DNA of 22,925 nucleotides from Parafilimonas sp. (GTDB lineage: Bacteria > Bacteroidota > Bacteroidia > Chitinophagales > Chitinophagaceae), in assembly GCA_025927795.1 (NCBI GenBank), contig JAICKT010000021.1, positions 1 to 22,925 of the forward strand. Reading direction: 5' to 3'. Of this stretch, positions 17,201 through 22,925 are shown piece after piece (the stretch's first letter is position 1; each line of letters opens with the position of its first letter). The notes under the pieces are model-generated. The model was not told where the DNA came from. It did no database searches and worked only from the letters and a program-made list of their open reading frames with translations. The translations under genes were made by a program, and so were the position numbers.

Positions 17201-17655
17201 ATAATGATTATGCAGATGCAACTATTGATGATATCTTTTCAAAAGAACAAGTAAGCAATGCAAAAATTTATACATGCGATCAACTTGCATCAGGTATTTT
17301 ATTTAATAACGGAAATAATAATTTTACTTTTCAGCCTTTACCATTACAAGCGCAGTTTTCAAAAGTTTATGGTGCGGTTGCAGATGATTTTGATAACGAT
17401 GGACAAAAAGATATTTTAATAGCAGGTAACTTTTTTTCATATAAAACACAATTAGGTAAAAATGATGCAAGCCTGGGTTTATTGCTGAAAGGAACCGGCA
17501 ATAGAACATTTAAAGCAATTGATCCTGCAGAAAGCGGTTGTTACATTGATGGCGATGTTAGAGCGATGACTGAAATAAAAACTGCTGCAGAAAAATTATT
17601 TATTATAGGAAAGAATAATGATAAGATACAGGTTTTAAAGCTGAATGGAAAATAA
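14290..17655 (+). CDS. Large secreted FG-GAP/VCBS repeat protein with ASPIC/UnbV domain (CRTAC1-like)
   Basis: An exported protein of 1121 residues; the signal peptide ends FNLYAQ (about residue 20). It has fourteen copies of the DxNxDGxxD calcium-binding FG-GAP type motif. Seven precede (such as DFNNDGLVDIF, DVNGDGLMDIY, DFDNDGWKDLF) and seven follow (such as DVNNDGLEDIF, DFDNDGYEDLF, DVDGDGKIDFI) an ASPIC/UnbV domain at about residues 526-612 (KLRLTGEGMNTKAYGAKIEI, YPVRGYQSTVSQ, IIWPDNKE). Each half starts with a typical lead-in (the second is RLFTDVTNKTGLNFTH). This predicts two seven-bladed, integrin-like propellers. Some motifs are degenerate (DYNNDDRSD, DINNDHYPE). Such proteins are common beside SusCD genes in Bacteroidota and are thought to bind ligands at the surface; the precise role is unknown. 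It ends the redox cluster, 2 bases after the small membrane gene. Confidence 0.9.
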   Translation: MMKFQLIILFYFIFFNLYAQKENNPLFSLLNSKQTGINFTNNIYEDDSLNVLRYEYLYNGAGVGIGDFNNDGLVDIFFSSNTSTNKLFLNKGNFKFDDVTKQANVSGNGTWSTGVSVADVNGDGLMDIYVCHSGKFNDPQKLSNELFINQGLQNGIPVFKEMAKEYALDAPGTQSTQAAFFDYDNDGDLDMFLLNHSNNSYNPFLNTSKQRATPNFNYGNRLFRNDKDASGKIHFTDVTLQSGIINNALNFGLSVTISDINKDGWPDIYTTSDYTEKDCYYVNNHDGTFTQSLEKSFAHVSKYSMGADIADYNNDDRSDVLTLDMLPEDNHRQKLLKGPDDYDQYHLLVDSGFYYQQMRNMLQLNEGEDENKNVRFSEIGQLAGVSNTDWSWSGLFADFDNDGWKDLFISNGYLRDYTNMDFLKFSIADAKIAAAKQGNQNFQTYDLVQQMPSTKLSNYIFQNNHDLTFTNKTTDWGLYKPTISNAAAYADFDNDGAMDLVVCNNNEPALVYYNNANEIFHHHYIKLRLTGEGMNTKAYGAKIEIITPDSITQYQELYPVRGYQSTVSQDILFGISNNTIVQQIKIIWPDNKETILKNINADQIIDIKETDAKNVNEPINNSTRLFTDVTNKTGLNFTHKENDFIDFKAEPLLPYQLSKQGPALAKADVNNDGLEDIFFGGAIGQSGVLYLQTKDGKFISSTSQPWQTDSSCEDVNAVFFDANKDGFMDLYVVSGGNEYDDGSPEYEDRLYINDGKGNFVKASNALPAMLSSKCAVAVGDFDNDGYEDLFVGGRGIPGSFPLASKSYLLHNDSKNGAIHFTDITDSVCAALRLPGMVTAACWADINNDHYPELIIAGDWMPLMLFNNNKGNLEDVSARAGLKNTNGMWASITPADVDGDGKIDFIVGNCGYNNQFKASVKEPMTMYAADFDNDGLIDPIVCYYIDGKSYPMASKDELLDEIPSLKKKYVKYNDYADATIDDIFSKEQVSNAKIYTCDQLASGILFNNGNNNFTFQPLPLQAQFSKVYGAVADDFDNDGQKDILIAGNFFSYKTQLGKNDASLGLLLKGTGNRTFKAIDPAESGCYIDGDVRAMTEIKTAAEKLFIIGKNNDKIQVLKLNGK

Positions 17656-17675
17656 AAAAAATAATTCCATTTTCT
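17644..17675 (+). terminator. Weak hairpin across the stop of the FG-GAP gene
   Basis: AATGGAA at 17644-17650 pairs with TTCCATT at 17665-17671, followed by TTCTATT. The left arm overlaps the last codons of the gene. The stem is short and has few GC pairs, so it is only a possible terminator. Confidence 0.3.
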
Positions 17676-17830
17676 ATTCATTACATCAACGCATTTTTAT
17701 TCGCTCAATTAAATAATTCGAAATAAATGGACAAACACAAGAACTTGAAGTGGTAACTGGGCGTTGCAAAAAATTCATTTTCAATAAATGCAATTCATTT
17801 TATTAATTGATAAAAACGGTTTAATAAATC

Positions 17831-19270
17831 ATGACAAGAAAATCTTTTCTGAATAACATCACTATATTAACAGCGGGCACAACTTTTTTCAATTCAAAAA
17901 TTTTTGCTTCAGCTACTAATGATTTTACAAACAAAAGACCATTGCCTGCTGACAGAAAATTTACAAGTGAAGCAATTGAAAATGTTATTCTACAAATAAA
18001 AAAAACTATTCCTGATAAACAATTAGGCTGGTTGTTTGAAAATTGTTTTCCCAACACACTTGATACAACAGTTGATTTTGAAATTATAAATAGCAAGCCT
18101 GACACTTATGTAATAACCGGCGATATTGATGCGATGTGGTTGCGTGATAGTACGGCGCAGGTTTGGCCTTATCTGCCATTTATAAAAGAAGATAAAAAAT
18201 TGCAGGAGTTGATTAAAGGTGTAATCAACCGGCAAACAAAATGCATTCTGCTCGACCCCTATGCAAACGCTTTTTATAAAGACCCAAATAAAATAAGCGA
18301 ATGGAAAAATGATTTGACTGATATGAAGCCCGGAATACATGAGCGCAAATGGGAAATTGATAGCTTATGTTATCCCATAAGGCTTGCGAATAAATACTGG
18401 CAATTAACAGGTGATGCATCTTGTTTCGATAATGCCTGGCTTGAGGCAATGCGCAAAGTGTTGCAAACATTTACCGAACAACAAAGAAAAAATGGCGAAG
18501 GACCTTACACATTTCAACGCACAACAAGCTGGGCAACTGATGGTGTGCCGCTGAGTGGTTATGGTTATCCTGTAAAACCTGTTGGCTTAATTTGTTCTAT
18601 GTTTCGTCCGAGCGATGATGCAACAATTTTTCCTTTTCTTATTCCATCCAATTTTTTTGCTGCTGCTTCTATACAACAATTGTATGCAATGCTGCAAAGT
18701 ATGCATGCCGATTTGAAACCATTTGAGCTGTATAAAAATTTATATTCAGGTGTAAGCGATGCGCTGAAAAAATATGCTTATGTGCGACATGAAGTTTACG
18801 GAAAAATTATTGCGTATGAAATAAATGGTTTTGGCAGTTTTAATTTAATGGATGATGCAAATATTCCATCATTATTATCATTGCCCTATTTGGTTGGAGA
18901 TAAAATTGCGCAAACAGCAGAGTATATTAACACGCGCAAACTATTGCTTTCAACAGATAATCCTTTTTTCTTTACAGGCAGCGCCGGCGAAGGAAATGGT
19001 GGCCCGCATACAGGCATGAATTATATATGGCCGATGAGTATTACCATGCGTGCTTTAACAAGTAATGATGATAATGAAATTAATCATTGCCTGCAAATGT
19101 TGGTTCAGTCAAATGCAGGTACAGGTTTTATGCATGAATCGTTTTATAAAGATGATGCATCAAAATTTACACGCAAATGGTTTGCGTGGGCGAATACTTT
19201 ATTTGGTGAATTAATAGTGCATCTTTCCGAAACAAAACCTGCTTTGTTGAAATCATTTAAATCAGCATAA
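17831..19270 (+). CDS. GH125 exo-alpha-mannosidase (alpha-1,6 type), exported
   Basis: Metal-independent inverting alpha-mannosidase of family GH125; characterised members remove non-reducing alpha-1,6-linked mannose. The family motifs run through the whole protein: TGDIDAMWLRDSTAQVWPYL, SMFRPSDDAT, NLMDDANIPSLLSLPYL, GPHTGMNYIWPMSI and GFMHESFYKDD, then FTRKWFAWANTLFGEL. The likely general base is Glu436 in MHESF, and Asp237 in WATDGVP is a candidate acid, by analogy with the clostridial enzyme. The N-terminus (TRKSFLNNITILTAGTTFF, then FASA) looks like a signal sequence with a single Arg, so export by Sec or a Tat-like route is likely. At 479 residues it is full length. It stands alone, 175 bases after the FG-GAP gene, and converges on the GH97 gene. 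No GH92 or GH38 partner lies in the window. Confidence 0.93.
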   Translation: MTRKSFLNNITILTAGTTFFNSKIFASATNDFTNKRPLPADRKFTSEAIENVILQIKKTIPDKQLGWLFENCFPNTLDTTVDFEIINSKPDTYVITGDIDAMWLRDSTAQVWPYLPFIKEDKKLQELIKGVINRQTKCILLDPYANAFYKDPNKISEWKNDLTDMKPGIHERKWEIDSLCYPIRLANKYWQLTGDASCFDNAWLEAMRKVLQTFTEQQRKNGEGPYTFQRTTSWATDGVPLSGYGYPVKPVGLICSMFRPSDDATIFPFLIPSNFFAAASIQQLYAMLQSMHADLKPFELYKNLYSGVSDALKKYAYVRHEVYGKIIAYEINGFGSFNLMDDANIPSLLSLPYLVGDKIAQTAEYINTRKLLLSTDNPFFFTGSAGEGNGGPHTGMNYIWPMSITMRALTSNDDNEINHCLQMLVQSNAGTGFMHESFYKDDASKFTRKWFAWANTLFGELIVHLSETKPALLKSFKSA

Positions 19271-19420
19271 AAAGTGCAGAAGAAAGTATCCAAATTATCA
19301 AGTATTAGAATCACGTGAGTTAATGATAAGGAATCTGATTTTTCATTAGCGATATACACCTTTCGATTGCGCATTTGAAGTTGAGACGTCACCCAATTTA
19401 TTCCGAACGCACATAAAAAG

Positions 19421-21403
19421 TTATTTCTGTTTTATTAAACGCATTACTTCTCCCCCGCCGCCGGCAACATTTATATTAATTACATCTTTGTTGGTAACAG
19501 TTCTCGTTTGTTTATTTAAATGATTTGCATCAACATTTACATCATTCGCATCTGTATAAATTTCTGCAGTATAATTTCCATCGCTTAAAAAATTCAATGG
19601 AATAGAAAGTTGTCTTGGTTCATGATCGGTTATTGTTCCAACATACCAATCATTATTACTTCTTCTCGCAATGGTTATATATTTAAATGCCTCTGTTTGA
19701 TCGAGCACTTTTGTTTCATCCCATGTTGTTGGAATTTCTTTTATGAATTCGAATCCGGGTTGTCCTTCATACGCCGCAGGATAATCGCAAATCATCTGCA
19801 AATAATTTTCAAGCACCACATACATCGCAAGCATGTGGCAACGTGTGCCTAATACCAATGGTCTTGTGTATTGTTGATGATACTGTTGTTGCGTTACTGC
19901 CCTGAAACCGCCGAGATGATAATCTGTACTACCTGCAAGCATGCGCGTAAACGGCATATTTATATCATGATCTGGCGACAAACCATGATCATCCCATTTA
20001 TCAGTTTCATAATTTAGTGTGCCTTCTCTTGTATATTCATTCGGATATGTTCTGTTTAAACCTGTTGGTTTATATGCACCGTGAAATTGTATATGCAAAT
20101 GATGTGCTGCTGCCTTCTGCAAAATTTCTGTTTGCATGTTCACCATTTGCTGATCATCGCGATCCATAAAATCAACCATCATTCCTTTCAATCCCCATTT
20201 TTCAAATACATCAAAAGCCGTGTCAAGCTTTGGATACAATGCATAAAAATGAACCCACACACGAACGCCCACACCTTTTGTTGCAGCGTAATCACAAATT
20301 TGTTTCATATCAAGACCGGGAACAGGTTTCGTAACATCTGCATGTGGACCTGGTTGAAATCCTACACCATCATCTGTGTACCATTGATGCAATCCATATT
20401 CCACCACAGAATGATAATCTATATTATTGCGTGCACAAAAATCAATGTAGTATTGATTCGTTACAAAATTATTTCCCGGCGCATTTAATGAATCGGGCGT
20501 TACATTTCCATTCCACCAGGGAAAAGTGCATTTGCCTGGATGAATCCAGCTTACATCTTTTATAGCACAAGGCGCATTTAAATCTGTGATGATATTGCTT
20601 TCTATTAATGAACCAATTCTGTTACTGATTAACAATACACGCCATGGTGTTGAATGCGGAATGTTGGCTTTTACTTTTATGCTCCCATCCCCTAAAGGGG
20701 CGGGAAGCGGTGAAAGTTTACTTGTTAAAACACAATTATGTTTTGAAAGATACATGCCTGCATAATCAAGCAAGGCGGCTTCTGTTATTGCAACATAAAT
20801 ATGATTTGGAAATTCAAATGTTGCAGGCATATCAAGCAAGGTATCTGCAGTAAGATTATTCAATACAACAGTTGTGTAAAATCCTTCATGTGATGTTGTA
20901 TAATTTTCCCGCAACAACGCATGCACAGTTGGATTATTTACAAAATTGAATGTTGTGTTCTCATCAGTTAAAACAAAATCATTCCATCCATTTTGTTGCG
21001 GGAAATAATATTTAAAAGCAACGCCACCTGCAAAAGCTCTTACAACTAAATTTATTTTTCTTTGATTGCCTGTAGTTTGTTGCAGAGGAATTGTTACTTC
21101 ATTATATGCATCATGCACATGTTTTGTTTTGCCAACAATAAGATCATAATCTTCAACTGAATCATTATAAATAGCTCTCTTCATGCGAAGGTCGTTTTCA
21201 AAACTTCCGTCAGAAAAATCAAGACTTAATTTACTGTTAGTAATAATTTTAGTCTTCTTATACGTAACATTATAAAAAGCATTTCCCTTTAATAAATAAA
21301 AACTGAAAACAATATCTCCGTCTGGTGATACTATTGTGATTTTTTTTTGAGCAAAAACGCTAACCGTGAAAATCAAACAGCAAAAACAAAAAAGCTTTTT
21401 CAT
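19421..21403 (-). CDS. GH97 glycosidase, retaining alpha-galactosidase type
   Basis: A signal peptide covers residues 1-18 (ending VSVFA). The GH97 N-terminal beta-sandwich follows (ITIVSPDGDIVFSFYL), then the barrel (SWIHPGKCTFPWWNG, IDYHSVVEYGLHQWYTD). The catalytic pair appears to be Asp411 in GMMVDFMDRDDQ and Glu466 in GTLNYE. Their 55-residue spacing equals that of the nucleophile and acid/base of the retaining Bacteroides alpha-galactosidase BtGH97b, and an Asp nucleophile here separates this type from the inverting SusB glucosidases. FHGAYKPTGLNRTYPN and LAGSTDYHLGGFR are family landmarks. At 660 residues it is normal. It is transcribed away from the NlpC/P60 gene and converges on GH125. 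A GC-rich hairpin-forming segment in the coding sequence (20683-20704) encodes part of the PLPAPLGDG loop and looks inserted. Alpha-galactosidase is most likely, but related GH97 members have other activities. Confidence 0.92.
   Translation of the reverse strand: MKKLFCFCCLIFTVSVFAQKKITIVSPDGDIVFSFYLLKGNAFYNVTYKKTKIITNSKLSLDFSDGSFENDLRMKRAIYNDSVEDYDLIVGKTKHVHDAYNEVTIPLQQTTGNQRKINLVVRAFAGGVAFKYYFPQQNGWNDFVLTDENTTFNFVNNPTVHALLRENYTTSHEGFYTTVVLNNLTADTLLDMPATFEFPNHIYVAITEAALLDYAGMYLSKHNCVLTSKLSPLPAPLGDGSIKVKANIPHSTPWRVLLISNRIGSLIESNIITDLNAPCAIKDVSWIHPGKCTFPWWNGNVTPDSLNAPGNNFVTNQYYIDFCARNNIDYHSVVEYGLHQWYTDDGVGFQPGPHADVTKPVPGLDMKQICDYAATKGVGVRVWVHFYALYPKLDTAFDVFEKWGLKGMMVDFMDRDDQQMVNMQTEILQKAAAHHLHIQFHGAYKPTGLNRTYPNEYTREGTLNYETDKWDDHGLSPDHDINMPFTRMLAGSTDYHLGGFRAVTQQQYHQQYTRPLVLGTRCHMLAMYVVLENYLQMICDYPAAYEGQPGFEFIKEIPTTWDETKVLDQTEAFKYITIARRSNNDWYVGTITDHEPRQLSIPLNFLSDGNYTAEIYTDANDVNVDANHLNKQTRTVTNKDVININVAGGGGEVMRLIKQK
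20683..20704. repeat. GC-rich imperfect inverted repeat inside the GH97 gene
   Basis: TCCC-AT-CCCC-TAAA-GGGG-C-GGGA forms a two-part hairpin in a coding region otherwise rich in A and T. Its sequence recalls the short CCCCTTTAGGGG-type palindromes that are scattered through many Bacteroidota genomes, mostly between genes. Here it is in frame and encodes LPAPLGDG, a low-complexity surface-type loop. No second copy lies in this window, so dispersal is inferred. Confidence 0.45.
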
Positions 21404-21474
21404 ACCAAAGCAATTCCTGTGAAGATAATTATCAATATAATTATAAAGGAATAGTTTTTGTTTTTATAAGTGAT

Positions 21475-22026
21475 ATGAAATACCTGCTCATAATTTTTAT
21501 TTCTATTCTTTTTATTTCATGCATTCAGGTAAAAAGAAAAGTTGATGAGAAAAAAATAAACGCCGATACAACATCCGTTATTCGCGATATATCGTCATCT
21601 CAAATAAATACAGGAAATACTCCGCCGGCAGAACTGGTAAAATATGCAGAAACATTAATTGGCATTCCTTATTTATATGGCTCAACAGATCCGCAGCAAG
21701 GTTTTGATTGCTCAGGTTTTATTACGTATGTGTTTAATCATTTTAATATAAGCGTACCACGTTCTTCAATAGAGTTTACAAATTTTGCAAAGAAAATTCC
21801 GCTTGAGAAATCAAAACCCGGCGATTTAATTTTATTTACAGGCACAGACAGCACTGAACGCAGCGTTGGTCACATGGGAATTATTATTTCCAATGATTCC
21901 ATTCAAACATTATTTATTCATTCAACATCGGGTAAAGCAAATGGTGTAACAATAACGCCGCTGAATGATTACTATAAAGGAAGATTTGTAAAAGTGATCA
22001 GAGTTTTTTCTCAGAATGATAGTTGA
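21475..22026 (+). CDS. NlpC/P60 cell-wall peptidase lipoprotein
   Basis: Peptidoglycan endopeptidase of the NlpC/P60 (gamma-D-glutamyl-meso-diaminopimelate peptidase) group, anchored as a lipoprotein. The lipobox ends at Cys16 (LFISC) after a short hydrophobic segment. A charged linker of about 40 residues leads to the domain: AETLIGIPYLYGSTDPQQ, then catalytic Cys79 in GFDCSGFITYVF, His133 in VGHMGIII and His149 in FIHSTSGK. Its 183 residues give a single catalytic domain with no LysM or SH3 domain. It is divergent from GH97 with a 71-base gap and is probably a housekeeping cell-wall gene not tied to the glycan locus. Confidence 0.93.
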   Translation: MKYLLIIFISILFISCIQVKRKVDEKKINADTTSVIRDISSSQINTGNTPPAELVKYAETLIGIPYLYGSTDPQQGFDCSGFITYVFNHFNISVPRSSIEFTNFAKKIPLEKSKPGDLILFTGTDSTERSVGHMGIIISNDSIQTLFIHSTSGKANGVTITPLNDYYKGRFVKVIRVFSQNDS

Positions 22027-22098
22027 TATAATTTTTATAAAGCTATACATAACGCAAGTATCAAGCTTCAGCACGTTTGTTCTTCACTGAAGACTCCG

Positions 22099-22728
22099 CT
22101 AAGATAGAAGTTGTTTTAAATATTGCTTTGTCTTGCCTAATGGATAGTAAGTATTAATTAAGTACACAAAAATGTTTTTATTTCCAGGCTCTGATAAATC
22201 GTAATAGTCTGAAACCTTTTCTTTTTTATCAAGAATTGTTTTCATTGTAAATTCCTTTACTACACCAAGAGAAGAGTTAATAATTCTTGTTTCTAAACTT
22301 CTAACTTCTTCATAAGTAACATATGCAAGAGGTCTTTTAAAGTCTCTATTTGATTTATACCATGTCTTAAAATTAGCCCAGTTGTTATCTTTAATGTGAA
22401 GCCCGTGCAATTCTTTTGTCATAGGCACACTTGTTATAAAAAAATCATCGGTCTGAAAAAAAAACTTCCAAGCATATATCCCTCTTGTCCCAGGAAATTT
22501 AAATAGGCGGATCGGTCCTAATGCAAGCCCTGTTTGTCTTATTTCGGAAAGTTTATAGCTTGCTTTTTCTTCCTTATCATTTTTGTTATAGACATATACA
22601 AGTCGTCCATCAAACATTGACAATTCATCCGTAAAGTCATAAACTTCGGCAAAACCAAATCCTAAATTATGTTCTAACTTAAATCGATAAATTTTCCCTG
22701 AATTTGCTGTAATCATAGCGTGTATCAA
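22099..22728 (-). CDS. Conserved-looking protein of unknown function
   Basis: A 209-residue soluble protein without signal peptide or membrane segment. The first ATG gives MIHAMITANSG; ATG 22716 (MITANSGKIYRF) is an equally good start. It is rich in aromatic and beta-type segments: KIYRFKLEHNLGFGFAEVYD, FDGRLVYVYNK, GLALGPIRLFKFPGTRG, YAWKFFFQTDDFFI. The opening strand pattern (GxIYxFxL...GFGFAxVxD) recalls immunity proteins of the Imm26 type in polymorphic toxin systems, but the resemblance is weak and no toxin gene is next to it. It converges on the NlpC/P60 gene and follows the metallophosphoesterase gene on the same strand with an 86-base gap. I do not recognise it firmly. Confidence 0.75.
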   Translation of the reverse strand: MIHAMITANSGKIYRFKLEHNLGFGFAEVYDFTDELSMFDGRLVYVYNKNDKEEKASYKLSEIRQTGLALGPIRLFKFPGTRGIYAWKFFFQTDDFFITSVPMTKELHGLHIKDNNWANFKTWYKSNRDFKRPLAYVTYEEVRSLETRIINSSLGVVKEFTMKTILDKKEKVSDYYDLSEPGNKNIFVYLINTYYPLGKTKQYLKQLLS

Positions 22729-22814
22729 AAATGGTGGCTAAATCAACTATTACCGCAACTTACAAGTTTTTATCGCGACAATGCAGCTATCATTTATTGA
22801 TTGCTGCATTTAAA

Positions 22815-22925
22815 TCAACTCAACTCAATCACCGTTATTTCAGGCAATATGCCAACTCTGCCGGGATAACCAATAAAACCATAACCACGGTTCACATACA
22901 AAATTTGTTTGCCTGTTTTATATAA
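22815..22925 (-). CDS. Metallophosphoesterase, C-terminal 36 residues only
   Basis: The minus strand is open from the window edge to a TGA at 22815-22817 and reads LYVNRGYGFIGYPGRVG then LPEITVIELS. This is the typical ending of calcineurin-like metallophosphoesterases of the YkuE/membrane-associated group (NRGxG...GxPxRxxxxPEITxIEL). The catalytic metal-binding motifs lie beyond the window, so activity cannot be judged. It is the upstream neighbour of the unknown gene at 22099-22728. Confidence 0.72.
   Translation of the reverse strand, partial: LYKTGKQILYVNRGYGFIGYPGRVGILPEITVIELS

Noticed and set aside
17814..17822. AAACGGTTT just before the GH125 start, as a third operator
   Set aside because: It is an odd-length 9-bp palindrome, 8 bases from the ATG, and differs from the two 10-bp CG-centred palindromes; it could easily be chance.
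20081..20565. Plus-strand open frames opposite the GH97 gene, one of 135 codons
   Set aside because: Cys/His/Ile-rich translation typical of an antisense shadow; the GH97 catalytic motifs on the minus strand cover the same bases.
21440..21465. TAGTTTTTG as a promoter box for the NlpC/P60 gene
   Set aside because: It has one base too many for TAnnTTTG and no upstream TTTG at the right distance.
22066..22092. CTTCAG/CTGAAG hairpin between convergent genes
   Set aside because: Only a 6-bp stem with a 15-base loop and no T run on either strand; not enough to call a terminator.
22731..22925. Plus-strand open frame reaching the window end
   Set aside because: The opposite strand there encodes a recognisable metallophosphoesterase C-terminus ending at 22815.

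Overview
The window looks like a Bacteroidota chromosome segment, probably Chitinophagaceae or a relative. The evidence is AT-rich DNA, a SusC/SusD pair, secreted proteins whose signal peptides end in ...AQ, TAnnTTTG-type promoter boxes, and no convincing Shine-Dalgarno sequences. Most of it is a glycan-utilisation locus. No tRNA, rRNA, CRISPR array, transposase or phage gene was seen, and no gene-free gap reaches 300 bases.

Layout. Positions 1 to about 330 carry a fragment of a PAP2/sphingomyelin-synthase-like gene. It is more GC-rich than the rest and is fused inside the 3' end of a glycoside hydrolase gene, so it is probably a chimeric join. On the minus strand, an N-acetylhexosamine-1-kinase-like gene (2824-3909) is translationally coupled to a GH31 glycosidase gene (281-2824, C-terminus lost at the join). 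Divergent from these, on the plus strand, are a GH29 alpha-L-fucosidase (4127-5581), a ROK-family sugar-responsive regulator (5679-6899), and the SusC (6986-10399) and SusD (10421-12016) outer-membrane uptake pair, closed by a clear terminator at 12040. The 217-bp divergent intergenic region holds two CG-centred palindromes and two promoter-like boxes.

From 12120 to 17655 there is a tight four-gene plus-strand cluster: a secreted redoxin, a c-type cytochrome fused to a PHM/DBH-type copper monooxygenase with all expected copper ligands, a small membrane protein, and a 1121-residue FG-GAP/ASPIC-UnbV protein with seven plus seven calcium-binding-type repeats. This apparently secreted redox module inside a glycan locus is the least explained part of the window.

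A GH125 alpha-mannosidase (17831-19270, plus) and a GH97 glycosidase of the retaining alpha-galactosidase type (19421-21403, minus) follow, convergent to each other. The right end holds an NlpC/P60 lipoprotein, an unrecognised 209-residue protein, and the last 36 codons of a metallophosphoesterase.

How they may work together (inference): fucosidase, alpha-galactosidase-like GH97, alpha-1,6-mannosidase, GH31 and a HexNAc kinase suggest trimming of a fucosylated, mannose- and HexNAc-containing glycoconjugate such as an N-glycan or glycoprotein. SusCD would do the uptake and the ROK protein would sense a product. The enzymes that would release such a glycan are not in the window, so the substrate remains open.
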